Part shown: in pieces, positions 1-8,547 of the stretch
How the letters are laid out: the number at the start of each line of letters is the position of its first letter
Position numbering within the stretch: position 1 is the first letter of the stretch
Notes under the pieces: generated by a model
Seen by the model: the letters and a program-made list of their open reading frames with translations, nothing else
What the model was told of the DNA's origin: nothing
The model's database searches: none
Translations under genes and position numbers: made by a program
Origin: Lachnospiraceae bacterium UBA3762
Lineage (GTDB): Bacteria; Bacillota; Clostridia; Lachnospirales; Lachnospiraceae
NCBI GenBank assembly: GCA_002371615.1
Contig: DFGA01000064.1
Coordinates: 87,605-151,604 of the forward strand
DNA length: 64,000 nucleotides
Reading direction: 5' to 3'

Positions 1-698
1 ACCCTAAGATGGCTCCGTACATCTACATGGAGAGAAATGGTATCCACATCATTGACCTTCAGAAAACCGTCGGAATGATCGACGATGCATACAAGGCAGT
101 AGCCGAGATCGTGTCAGCCGGCGGGACAATTCTCTTTGTAGGCACCAAGAAGCAGGCAATGGATGCAGTACAGCAGGAAGCAGAGCGCTGCGGTATGTAC
201 TACGTCAATGAGAGATGGCTTGGCGGTATGCTTACGAACTTCAAGACAATTCAGTCAAGAATCAAGAGACTCAAAGACATCGAGAGAATGAGCCAGGACG
301 GAACATTTGATGTTCTTCCCAAGAAGGAAGTTATAGGACTTCGCAAAGAGTGGGACAAGCTCGAGAAGAACCTTGGCGGTATCAAGGATATGAAGAAGAT
401 TCCCGATGCTATATTTGTAGTTGATCCCAAGAAGGAGCATATCTGTGTGAAGGAAGCACAGTCACTTGGAATCACTCTTATCGGTATTGCTGATACTAAC
501 TGCGATCCCGAAGAGCTTGATTATGTTATTCCCGGAAACGACGATGCAATAAGAGCCGTTAAGCTTATAGTATCCAAGATGGCCGATGCGGTTATCGAAG
601 CAAATCAGGGTGAAAGTGCTGAAGAGAGCGCTGAAGGAGTTGATACTGCAGATGCCACAATGGACGGCGAAGCAGCAGAAGCTGAAGCGGAAGCATAA
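1..698 (+). CDS. rpsB: 30S ribosomal protein S2, 5' end outside window
   Basis: Structural protein of the small ribosomal subunit. The frame is open from the first bases, and the visible product begins Pro-Lys-Met-Ala-Pro-Tyr, which matches the S2 region following the conserved His-rich N-terminus. About two dozen residues are therefore missing, and the Met at base 9 is internal, not a start. S2 signatures seen are NERWLGGMLTNFKTI and FVVDPKKEHICVKEA. The C-terminus ends in an acidic Ala/Glu tail of about 30 residues, a variable feature of clostridial S2. The gene is followed 44 bases later by tsf, the usual rpsB-tsf order. Confidence 0.97.
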   Translation, partial: PKMAPYIYMERNGIHIIDLQKTVGMIDDAYKAVAEIVSAGGTILFVGTKKQAMDAVQQEAERCGMYYVNERWLGGMLTNFKTIQSRIKRLKDIERMSQDGTFDVLPKKEVIGLRKEWDKLEKNLGGIKDMKKIPDAIFVVDPKKEHICVKEAQSLGITLIGIADTNCDPEELDYVIPGNDDAIRAVKLIVSKMADAVIEANQGESAEESAEGVDTADATMDGEAAEAEAEA

Positions 699-742
699 TA
701 TGTCAGACTGGATATAGTGACTTTAAGACTGGAGGATATAAA

Positions 743-1660
743 ATGGCAGATATTACAGCAGCAATGGTAAAAGAGTTACGAGAGATGACCGGTGCCGGAA
801 TGATGGACTGCAAGAAGGCTCTCGGTGAGACAAACGGAGATATGGATGCGGCAGTTGAATTCCTGAGAAAATCAGGAGCTGCCAAGGCAGAAAAGAAAGC
901 AAGCCGTATCGCAGCGGAAGGAATATGCCGTGTAGCTATGCTTGAGAATAAGAAAGCGGTTGTAGTTGAGGTTAATTCAGAGACTGACTTTGTTGCCAAG
1001 AACGAAGTGTTCCAGGAGTTTGTACAGTCTGTAGCCGATACTGCTCTTGCTACAGGACTTGCAGGCGGCAAGGACGGTGAGGACGTTGATACTCTTCTTG
1101 AAAAAGACGGACTTAAGGATGTGGTTGTTGAGAAGACCGCTAAGATCGGTGAAAAACTTTCAGTCAGAAGATTTGAGAGAGTTGAGGGTGACTGCGTAGT
1201 TTCATACCTTCACGGCGGCGGAAGGATCGGTGTTCTTGTATCGGCTAAATGTGCAAATGTTACGGATGCTGTTAAGGAAGCACTTCAGAATATCGCAATG
1301 CAGGTTGCGGCTCTTTCACCTAAGTTTATATCTCAGAAGGATGTTGATCAGGATTTCCTTGCCAAGGAAAAAGAGATCATCATGGCCCAGATAGAGAATG
1401 ATCCCAAGGAAGCATCCAAGCCCGATAAGGTTAAGGAAGGCATGGTAATGGGACGTATCAACAAAGAAATGAAAGAGTTCTGTCTTCTTGACCAGGTATA
1501 TGTCAGGGCTGAGGATGGCAAGCAGTCTGTAGCAAAGTATCTCGAGTCTGTTGACAAAGATCTTGTTATCGACAAGTTTGTCCGTTTCGAAGTCGGCGAA
1601 GGAATGGAAAAGAAGAACGAGGACTTTGCAGCTGAAGTTGCTGCACAGATGAACGCATAA
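743..1660 (+). CDS. tsf: Elongation factor Ts
   Basis: Cytosolic guanine-nucleotide exchange factor for EF-Tu. The 305-residue product has the N-terminal UBA-like region with LREMTGAGMMDCKKAL and the TDFVAKN motif that contacts EF-Tu, followed by both halves of the dimerisation domain. The length is normal for Firmicutes. The start is supported by a GGAGG-type ribosome site (tggaggatataaaATG). It sits directly downstream of rpsB and is probably co-transcribed with it. No internal terminator was seen between the two genes. Confidence 0.98.
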   Translation: MADITAAMVKELREMTGAGMMDCKKALGETNGDMDAAVEFLRKSGAAKAEKKASRIAAEGICRVAMLENKKAVVVEVNSETDFVAKNEVFQEFVQSVADTALATGLAGGKDGEDVDTLLEKDGLKDVVVEKTAKIGEKLSVRRFERVEGDCVVSYLHGGGRIGVLVSAKCANVTDAVKEALQNIAMQVAALSPKFISQKDVDQDFLAKEKEIIMAQIENDPKEASKPDKVKEGMVMGRINKEMKEFCLLDQVYVRAEDGKQSVAKYLESVDKDLVIDKFVRFEVGEGMEKKNEDFAAEVAAQMNA

Positions 1661-1687
1661 ACGTTTATTGCTATGTGAGGTATAAAT

Positions 1688-2881
1688 ATGGCTGAGAGAA
1701 GAGTCGGAACAGTATCAAGAGGTATTCGTTGCCCGATCATTCGTGAGGGTGATGATCTTATTCAGATAGTTACTGACAGTGTTATAGAAGCGGCACAGAT
1801 CGAGGGCTTCGAACTTCATGACAGGGATGTTATATCCATGACAGAGTCGATTGTTGCCAGAAGTCAGGGGAATTATTGCACGGTCAACGATATAGCTGAT
1901 GACGTGAAGAACAAGCTCGGAGGAGACACTGTAGGCGTGATCTTCCCCATACTTTCGAGAAACCGCTTTGCCATTTGTCTTAAGGGAATAGCAATGGGAT
2001 GCAAGAAAATCGTTCTGATGCTGTCATACCCTTCCGATGAAGTCGGAAATGAGCTTGTAAACATTGACAAGGTAGACGAGGCAGGTATCAATCCTTACAG
2101 TGATGTCCTTACTCTTGCAAAGTATCGTGAAGTATTCGGATATACGAAGCATGAGTTCACGGGTGTTGATTACGTAGAGTATTACAGTGATATAATCAAG
2201 GAAGAAGGTTGTGATGTTGAGATCATATTTGCAAACCAGCCTAAAGCAATTCTTGACTACACCAAAAACGTGATCAACTGTGACATTCATACGAGAGCAA
2301 GGACCAAGAGACTTCTTAAGGCTGCGGGAGCCGAGAAAGTGTTCGGACTTGACGAGATCATGAATGGTCCCGTAAACGGAAGCGGATACAATGAGAAATA
2401 CGGACTTCTCGGATCGAATAAAGCAACCGAAGGACAGGTTAAGCTGTTCCCGAGAGACTGTTTTGATCTTGTTGAAGGAGTACAGAAGGTCATTCTGGAA
2501 AGAACGGGAAAGCATGTAGAAGTAATGGTATACGGAGACGGTGCTTTCAAAGATCCGAAAGGTAAGATATGGGAACTTGCGGATCCGGTTGTATCTCCTG
2601 CATACACAAAGGGCCTTATCGGAACTCCTAACGAGGTTAAGATCAAGTATCTTGCGGATAACGATTTTGCATCGCTTTCCGGTGAAGAACTAAAGGAAGC
2701 GATCTCCAGGAGCATCAAGGAAAAAGATTCAAATCTCGTAGGAAAGATGGTTAGTGAGGGTACAACTCCCAGACAGCTTACGGATCTTATCGGATCGCTT
2801 TGCGACCTTACATCGGGTTCGGGCGATAAGGGAACGCCTGTAGTTCTTGTACAGGGTTATTTCGATAATTACACAAATTAA
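1688..2881 (+). CDS. Coenzyme F420-0:L-glutamate ligase (CofE/FbiB N-domain) family protein
   Basis: The 397-residue product resembles the F420 gamma-glutamyl ligase family: the N-terminal run with SMTESIVARSQGN and the later KAAGAEKVFGLDEIMNGPVNGSGYNEK, EVMVYGDGAFKDP segments fit that fold. The family adds glutamate to deazaflavin cofactor F420 using GTP. No other F420 biosynthesis gene is visible here, and the clostridia this window resembles are not known for F420, so the true substrate may be another gamma-glutamyl acceptor. The gene follows tsf by 27 bases and probably shares its transcript. Its stop codon overlaps the convergent SGNH gene. Family assignment is fairly secure; function is not. 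Confidence 0.75.
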   Translation: MAERRVGTVSRGIRCPIIREGDDLIQIVTDSVIEAAQIEGFELHDRDVISMTESIVARSQGNYCTVNDIADDVKNKLGGDTVGVIFPILSRNRFAICLKGIAMGCKKIVLMLSYPSDEVGNELVNIDKVDEAGINPYSDVLTLAKYREVFGYTKHEFTGVDYVEYYSDIIKEEGCDVEIIFANQPKAILDYTKNVINCDIHTRARTKRLLKAAGAEKVFGLDEIMNGPVNGSGYNEKYGLLGSNKATEGQVKLFPRDCFDLVEGVQKVILERTGKHVEVMVYGDGAFKDPKGKIWELADPVVSPAYTKGLIGTPNEVKIKYLADNDFASLSGEELKEAISRSIKEKDSNLVGKMVSEGTTPRQLTDLIGSLCDLTSGSGDKGTPVVLVQGYFDNYTN

Positions 2882-3720
2882 ATATAACCAAGAGCTTTCA
2901 GTTTCTCATATACGGCTGCTGCTATGGCATCATACGATTCTTGTGAAAGATGAGTATTGTCGGGCGAGTAGCCGTATTTGTTTATAATGTCAATCACATC
3001 CATATAATGGCTTCCGTAGTGAGCTGCCAGATCGTTGTTGATGGGGATATACAGATCACCCAGTCTCCATCTTGAAGTCGTTCCGAGCACTATATAGTTC
3101 TTGAGCCCGCCTCTTGCTATAAAAGAATCAATCTCGGCAATAACCGGTGCTGTATCGGAATTGACCGAGTCGGCGGGAGCCCAGTCATTCGAGCCGACCC
3201 AGAATATATATGCCTTATCGGGATCTATCTTTTGGTTAAGCTGACTCTCGTCCGTATATACCCAGAAAATATCATGGGTATTATAGCCGTACATACCATA
3301 TCCCTCAACCGGAACATTAACCATTTTCCTGAGCTTTTCATAGGGGGCATTGGCAAGATTATCATTATCGTCGCCAAGTGAGCCCTGAGTAAGAGAATCA
3401 CCGAGCCATACGATCGCTGACGGCTTTTTGGTACTGTTGTCCTCTGCGGCATTTATATCTGTGGCTTCCCCGGAAACTGCTTCCGCAGCTTCATCCAAAG
3501 AGCTTTCATCAGCTGTGATTTCTCCCGTCTCTGTATTCTCATCAGGAGCAGGTGTCTCGACGGGTATTGGCGAAGCATCTGCATCTTCGGTATCAGCCGT
3601 GATGACATCTATCGCGGGATTGCTGTCTTCCGGAATATCCGAGGCATCGTTATTTGAACATGCCGTAACAAACAGACAAAGAGTAAATGAAGCAAAAATC
3701 GTAGTTAATATCTTTCGCAT
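2878..3720 (-). CDS. Secreted SGNH/GDSL-hydrolase lipoprotein
   Basis: Predicted cell-surface lipoprotein esterase of 280 residues. The start at 3720 is chosen because the reverse strand shows GGGAGATTCAT before ATG and a signal peptide follows (MRKILTTIFASF...) with lipobox VTAC, lipidated Cys21. A Ser/Asp/Glu-rich linker of about 90 residues follows, then an SGNH hydrolase domain: GDSLTQG (catalytic Ser), WVGSNDW (block III Asn) and DNTH near the C-terminus (Asp and His). The substrate is unknown. Its position back-to-back with the GH115/esterase genes makes acetyl or feruloyl groups of xylan one possibility, by inference only. The upstream in-frame Met at 3822 lacks a ribosome site and lies inside the divergent gene. 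Confidence 0.85.
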   Translation of the reverse strand: MRKILTTIFASFTLCLFVTACSNNDASDIPEDSNPAIDVITADTEDADASPIPVETPAPDENTETGEITADESSLDEAAEAVSGEATDINAAEDNSTKKPSAIVWLGDSLTQGSLGDDNDNLANAPYEKLRKMVNVPVEGYGMYGYNTHDIFWVYTDESQLNQKIDPDKAYIFWVGSNDWAPADSVNSDTAPVIAEIDSFIARGGLKNYIVLGTTSRWRLGDLYIPINNDLAAHYGSHYMDVIDIINKYGYSPDNTHLSQESYDAIAAAVYEKLKALGYI

Positions 3721-3778
3721 ATGAATCTCCCATATTTTTTTATGATATAATAACATAAAAAATAATGCGGGGTCTATC
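3721..3778. promoter_or_regulatory. Divergent intergenic region, probable promoters
   Basis: This 58-base AT-rich gap separates the SGNH lipoprotein gene (-) from the GH115 gene (+). It holds TATAAT on the + strand at 3746-3751. On the - strand the overlapping TATTAT has a weak TAGACC 18 bases upstream of it. No good -35 box for the + strand is visible, so the xylan genes may need an activator. Assignment is tentative. Confidence 0.3.
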
Positions 3779-6706
3779 ATGGGATTCACATTTTCAAACA
3801 CAAACATTAAAGATAACAACATTGTTTTTATCTATGAGAACAGCGCCTATTCCGGAGTCCGTAAGATTGCCGGGAGAGTAAGGGACGATATAGAGAAGGT
3901 ATTTAGAGCCAAGCCTGTAGGAGTAGAGGTCGAGAATTTTGCCGATACGGCTGCATTTTTTTCTTATCCCGTATTCTTCGGCACCGTCGGGAAAAGCGAG
4001 ATGCTTGAAAAACTTGCCGCTGTAAATGCCGTGAACCTTTTTGACATAGCGGGCGAAAGGGAAGTTTATTCTATCACGGTAGCCGATGATATCGAACTCG
4101 ACGGATTTAACTTCAAATCGGCTCTGATTATTGCGGGTAGCGATAAAAGAGGTACCATATATGGATTGTTCAAACTGTCGGAGATGCTGGGTGTTTCTCC
4201 GTTTGTTGACTGGCTCGATATAAAGCCGCAGGTCCTGACGGAAAGAACATTTATGAGAGAGGATTCTTTTTGCTCAAAATCTCCGTCGGTCAAATACAGA
4301 GGATTCTTCATTAATGATGAGTGGCCGGCATTCGGAAACTTTTGCGGTAAAAATCATGGAGGATTTACTTCAAAAGTATACGGCCGTGTGTTTGAACTTT
4401 TGTTAAGGCTCAAAGGGAATTATCTGTGGCCGGCCATGTGGTCGTCTGTTTTTTCCGAGGACGGGCCGGGAATGCTGAATTGCGAGCTGGCCGATGAACT
4501 CGGTGTTATAATGGGGACGAGCCATCATGAACCGTGCATGAGACAAGGAGAAGAGTATTCCCATGTTCGCGGTGAAGATTCAATATACGGAGATGCCTGG
4601 GATTTTAGGACAAACAGGGAAGGAATAATTAAGTTCTGGGAAGACGGGATAAGTGCCAGAGGCCGCTTTGAAAATGTCTACACTGTCGGAATGCGGGGTG
4701 AAGCGGACTCTGCGATAATGGGACAGGATTCTTCCCTTGCCGATAATATAGAGCTGCTTCGCGATGTTTTGGCAACACAGAACAGACTTTTTGAAAAGGG
4801 ACTTGAAAAACCCGTGGGTACGATACCGAGGATGTTTGCCCTTTACAAAGAGGTGGAGCCGTTCTTCTATGGCGATGATAAAACCCCGGGACTTATGAAT
4901 GATCCGGCACTTGACGGCGTAACCCTGATGCTTTGTGACGACAATTACGGCAATTTAAGAAGCATCCCGACAAAGGAGATGAGAGAGCATCCCGGCGGGT
5001 ACGGAATGTATTATCATTTTGACTATCATGGTGCCCCTGTATCTTATGAGTGGATGAATACAAACTATCTGCCTAAGGTGTGGGAGCAGATGACTTATGC
5101 ATATGATTGCGGGATCAGGGATCTGTGGATCGTAAATGTCGGAGATATATTTACGCATGAGTATCCACTGGCTTATTTTCTCGACCTGGCATATGATTTT
5201 GACACGTGGGGGACAAAAGAGAGGGAAAGCGCGGCAAAATACACCTGCCGCCTCGTCGGACAAAACTTCCCTTCGTTTACCGATGAGCAAAAAGACAGTA
5301 CGGTAAAACTGCTTCTCGGATATACAAAGATCACCGGAAGACGCAGAACGGAGGCTATGAATGATAGTGTTTATGCACCGTTTTCCTATGGGGAGTGTGA
5401 CAGGACGCTGGAGAGTATCAGTGAGCTGACAGGGCTTGCGTCCGATATATACAAATCTTTGGATGATGATACGGCCTTTGCCTTTTACGAACTTGTGTAT
5501 CTTCCGCTTACGGCTACAATGAATATACAGAAAATGTGGCTGCTGACGAGCAAAAATCATGCATATGCATCTTTCGGATCCACATATGCCAATACCCTGG
5601 CTGATGATATCCGCTCGTGCCTTAAAAAGGATAAAAAGCTCACGGAAAAACTCCATACGATACACAAAGGCAAATGGTACGGGATGGGAATGTCCGAACA
5701 TATAGGATTCAAATACTGGTGTGAGGAGGAGTGCCAAAAACCTGTTATCCATACGTTTGAGCCTGCAGGAAAATCAAGGCTTATAGTTACCGTTTCTTCA
5801 TCGGGACAGCACACGGAGGGGGGATTCTGGTCGGGAGAAGAACTAACGCTTTCTGATGCACTTAACCCGCTTGTGTGCGGTGGCTATATCGAACTTACCA
5901 CAGCCGGGGAGGAAAAAGTATCATATGAGATAACATGCGATGATGATTTTATCGATATCATGGATCCCGGAAAAAGCGTTAAATGCGGGCAGTTAAAGCG
6001 TGTCTTTATATTCGTCGACAGAATGAAGATGAACGGAATGGAATCCGTTACAGGGCATGTACAGGTCAGGACCGAAGACAAAACCGTCAATATAAGAGTA
6101 CCGGTCTACAATCCGGTAATTCCCGATGATATGCCGGCCAACACATATCTGCATCACGAGGATGATAAGAGTACGTACATGAACTTTATCTCAATCGGCG
6201 CGGGCTGCTTCATATCCAAAAAAGACACTCCGGCGGGAGCGTTTGAGATTATCAAAGGTTACGGAAGATCAGGGTCAGCCGTCAAAGCATATCCCCAGGA
6301 TGTGATTTTTGAGAAAAAGGATGCCCCCTCGGTAACGTATGCATTCAATATTGAAAATGCGGGTAAATATATTGCAAGATTATATACAAGTCCGGCAAAT
6401 CCGCCCTTTAAGGACAGAAAACTGATGATTGGCGTATCAACCGGTGAAGGCACTTATCGGGAGATAAACCTCATTCCCGGGGATTTTGAGGTAAAGGATC
6501 ATAACAAGCCATGGGAGGCGGGAGTGCTTGCAAATGTACGGTGCACAGGCATCGAGCTTGATCTGCAAAAAGGTATAAATGAGCTTAGTATTTCAGCTCT
6601 TTCCCCGGGACTGGTTCTTGAAAAGATAGTAATTACGAAGTCCGGGTGCGAAATGCCGTATTCTTATCTGGGTGAACCGGAGAGCTTCAGGGTAACGGAC
6701 AGGTAA
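3779..6706 (+). CDS. GH115 xylan alpha-glucuronidase, intracellular
   Basis: Large 975-residue glycoside hydrolase of family GH115, which removes (4-O-methyl)glucuronic acid side chains from xylan or xylo-oligosaccharides. Family landmarks seen: KYRGFFINDEWPAFGNF near residue 170, LKGNYLWPAMWSSVF near 220, the GVIMGTSHHEPCMR loop, WIVNVGDIFTHEYPL around 460 and a C-terminal beta-rich module from about 660. There is no signal peptide, so it acts in the cytoplasm on imported aldouronic acids. The length is normal for GH115. A short gap and a GAGG site lead into the esterase gene, indicating an operon. The ribosome site of this gene (gcgggg) is modest. Confidence 0.92.
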   Translation: MGFTFSNTNIKDNNIVFIYENSAYSGVRKIAGRVRDDIEKVFRAKPVGVEVENFADTAAFFSYPVFFGTVGKSEMLEKLAAVNAVNLFDIAGEREVYSITVADDIELDGFNFKSALIIAGSDKRGTIYGLFKLSEMLGVSPFVDWLDIKPQVLTERTFMREDSFCSKSPSVKYRGFFINDEWPAFGNFCGKNHGGFTSKVYGRVFELLLRLKGNYLWPAMWSSVFSEDGPGMLNCELADELGVIMGTSHHEPCMRQGEEYSHVRGEDSIYGDAWDFRTNREGIIKFWEDGISARGRFENVYTVGMRGEADSAIMGQDSSLADNIELLRDVLATQNRLFEKGLEKPVGTIPRMFALYKEVEPFFYGDDKTPGLMNDPALDGVTLMLCDDNYGNLRSIPTKEMREHPGGYGMYYHFDYHGAPVSYEWMNTNYLPKVWEQMTYAYDCGIRDLWIVNVGDIFTHEYPLAYFLDLAYDFDTWGTKERESAAKYTCRLVGQNFPSFTDEQKDSTVKLLLGYTKITGRRRTEAMNDSVYAPFSYGECDRTLESISELTGLASDIYKSLDDDTAFAFYELVYLPLTATMNIQKMWLLTSKNHAYASFGSTYANTLADDIRSCLKKDKKLTEKLHTIHKGKWYGMGMSEHIGFKYWCEEECQKPVIHTFEPAGKSRLIVTVSSSGQHTEGGFWSGEELTLSDALNPLVCGGYIELTTAGEEKVSYEITCDDDFIDIMDPGKSVKCGQLKRVFIFVDRMKMNGMESVTGHVQVRTEDKTVNIRVPVYNPVIPDDMPANTYLHHEDDKSTYMNFISIGAGCFISKKDTPAGAFEIIKGYGRSGSAVKAYPQDVIFEKKDAPSVTYAFNIENAGKYIARLYTSPANPPFKDRKLMIGVSTGEGTYREINLIPGDFEVKDHNKPWEAGVLANVRCTGIELDLQKGINELSISALSPGLVLEKIVITKSGCEMPYSYLGEPESFRVTDR

Positions 6707-6720
6707 AAGAGGGAATAGTT

Positions 6721-8325
6721 ATGTCAACCATAAAACTTGCAAGAATATTTACAAACGGTGCCGTTTTACAAAGAAACAAAGAAATACACATATGGGGGTT
6801 TGCCTCCAAGGGCAGCGTTATATCGGTAGAATTTGCGAATAATAAAACCGAGTGTGGGTGTGATGAAAATGGGAGATTCGACGCTGTATTTCCGGCAATG
6901 GATAAAGGCGGGCCATACTCGATCACTGCAAGTGACAAAAGCGGCGCAGCCGTTTGCAGTGAAAACATTATGATAGGCGATGTTGTGATAATCTGCGGTC
7001 AGTCCAATATGGAGTTCCCGATGATAAGGGTCAAAGAGACTTATCCTCTGGAGTGGGACAATGCCGGAAATGATATGATAAGGACTTTCAAGGTTACCGA
7101 AAACGGTGTATTTAAGGCGCCGCTTGAGGATGTTGAGACCGGAGAGTGGATACCGGCAGCTCCGGAAACACTTGATGATTATTCGGCTGTAGGGTATTTT
7201 ACCGCTAAGCATATGAGGCTTAAAGAGGATGTGTGCGTCGGAGTCATTGACCTTACTCTCGGCGGTGTGATCATGGAGGCTTTCATGAGTCCCGGGATGC
7301 TTGAAGGGTTCGACGGTGCGCTTGCCGAAGCCGAAAAGTTCAAGGATGATGTTTACAGACAGGCTATATTAAAGTCTAATGATGAGAATGCCGCAAAATG
7401 GAGAGAGGATCTTGATAAGGCCGATACAGGAATCAGGGATCATTACGAAAACGGGGAACAAATCATTAATCAGGGAAAACAGATCGCACTGCCACAGTTT
7501 TTCTCCGACACGGAATTGAGTGGTTTTGTCGGCAGCATATGGATCGCCAGGAAATTTACCGTTCCGAAAGAGTATGTAAAAAAGAAGGCGACATTATGGT
7601 TCGGTACGATCACCGATTATGATTTTTGCTATGTAAACGGAGTGTTTATAGGTACAACCGATTACTGCTACCCGCCCAGAAGGTATGAGATACCGGAAGG
7701 CATCTTAAGGGAAGGCGAAAACACTGTAGTGATCCGTATATGTGTAGAAAAAGGTTTCGGAAGAGTAACTCCCGGTAAACTATATGGTGTCGTGTTCGGA
7801 AGAGGTGTTCGCACAACAGACGGCTTTACGGAAGGAATAGACGGAGCGGATCATGTAGTAGGCCTTGGAGGGGTGTGGAACTATCTTATCGGGGCAAGGT
7901 GCAGTGCTTCCGAAGAGACCGTATTTGTCAACTGGAAGCCAACAGCTCTATACAACGGGATGATGGCTCCCCTGAGCGGGCTGTCTGTAAAGGCATTCGC
8001 ATATTACCAGGGTGAGAGCAATTGCGTCTCTTACGAGGAGTATGCCGCACTTACAGGGAGATTTGTTGAGGGCATACGCAAAATGTGGGGCAATGATATC
8101 CCGTACATATGTGTGCAGCTGCCCGAGTTTGATGCAAGAATGGAAGAAGTATCATATGATCACGGCAGGGGGTGGCGAGGATTGCAGGCCGCTCAGGAGG
8201 AATGCGTAAAAATACCGGGCTGTTACCTTGTAAAGGCATTCGGATGCGGGGAACTCAACGATATACACCCCCAGCGAAAAGAGCCGATAGGAAAGGATAT
8301 AGCAGATATCATCATGTCCTTGTAA
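6721..8325 (+). CDS. Sialate O-acetylesterase-like (SIAE/CE6-type) esterase
   Basis: A 534-residue SGNH esterase of the sialate O-acetylesterase family, which in xylan clusters removes acetyl groups from oligosaccharides. The catalytic Ser block is ICGQSNMEFPM (about residues 96-106). A second block reads YYQGESNC near 425 and the Asp-His pair lies in LNDIHPQ near 518. Between them is an inserted jelly-roll segment (about 260-360, GSIWIARKFTVP... DFCYVNGVFIG), as in other members. No signal peptide, so intracellular. The gene starts 14 bases after GH115 with GAGGGAA upstream. A glycan O-acetylesterase role for xylo-oligosaccharides is inferred from context. Confidence 0.88.
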   Translation: MSTIKLARIFTNGAVLQRNKEIHIWGFASKGSVISVEFANNKTECGCDENGRFDAVFPAMDKGGPYSITASDKSGAAVCSENIMIGDVVIICGQSNMEFPMIRVKETYPLEWDNAGNDMIRTFKVTENGVFKAPLEDVETGEWIPAAPETLDDYSAVGYFTAKHMRLKEDVCVGVIDLTLGGVIMEAFMSPGMLEGFDGALAEAEKFKDDVYRQAILKSNDENAAKWREDLDKADTGIRDHYENGEQIINQGKQIALPQFFSDTELSGFVGSIWIARKFTVPKEYVKKKATLWFGTITDYDFCYVNGVFIGTTDYCYPPRRYEIPEGILREGENTVVIRICVEKGFGRVTPGKLYGVVFGRGVRTTDGFTEGIDGADHVVGLGGVWNYLIGARCSASEETVFVNWKPTALYNGMMAPLSGLSVKAFAYYQGESNCVSYEEYAALTGRFVEGIRKMWGNDIPYICVQLPEFDARMEEVSYDHGRGWRGLQAAQEECVKIPGCYLVKAFGCGELNDIHPQRKEPIGKDIADIIMSL

Positions 8326-8359
8326 GCATTTGGCATTATAAGTTGCAACCGTTAATAAT

Positions 8360-8524
8360 ATGAACAGAATAAAGGATTGGCTCCAAAACAGAAAACAAAA
8401 GAGTGCAGCATGGCCGAGAAACATGGCCGTGCTGTATTTACTGTTCATAATTGTGCCTTTGTTTGTGACGGATACCATTGTTTTTGTAATGCTCAGAAAC
8501 TACAACAGATCAGATCGCACATAA
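8360..8524 (+). pseudogene. 54-codon remnant of a YesM-type sensor kinase N-terminus
   Basis: A short open frame between the esterase and GH8 genes encodes a basic N-terminus, then one hydrophobic segment of about 22 residues (VLYLLFIIVPLFVTDTIVF), and stops at TAA 8522-8524. The pattern of basic stretch, membrane span and Pro-Leu-x-Val resembles the first membrane span of YesM-family histidine kinases such as the intact one at 17047. No ribosome site is visible before ATG. The likeliest reading is the leftover 5' end of a sensor kinase that once regulated this xylan cluster; a genuine small membrane protein is possible. Confidence 0.45.
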
Positions 8525-8547
8525 CTTACTATCGGCGGAGTTAAAGA

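Noticed and set aside
4955..5752. 265-codon open frame on the - strand
   Set aside because: Lies wholly antisense to the well-supported GH115 gene; the composition is that of a mirror frame.
8152..8478. 108-codon open frame on the - strand
   Set aside because: Covers the end of the esterase gene and the kinase remnant in antisense, with no start site.
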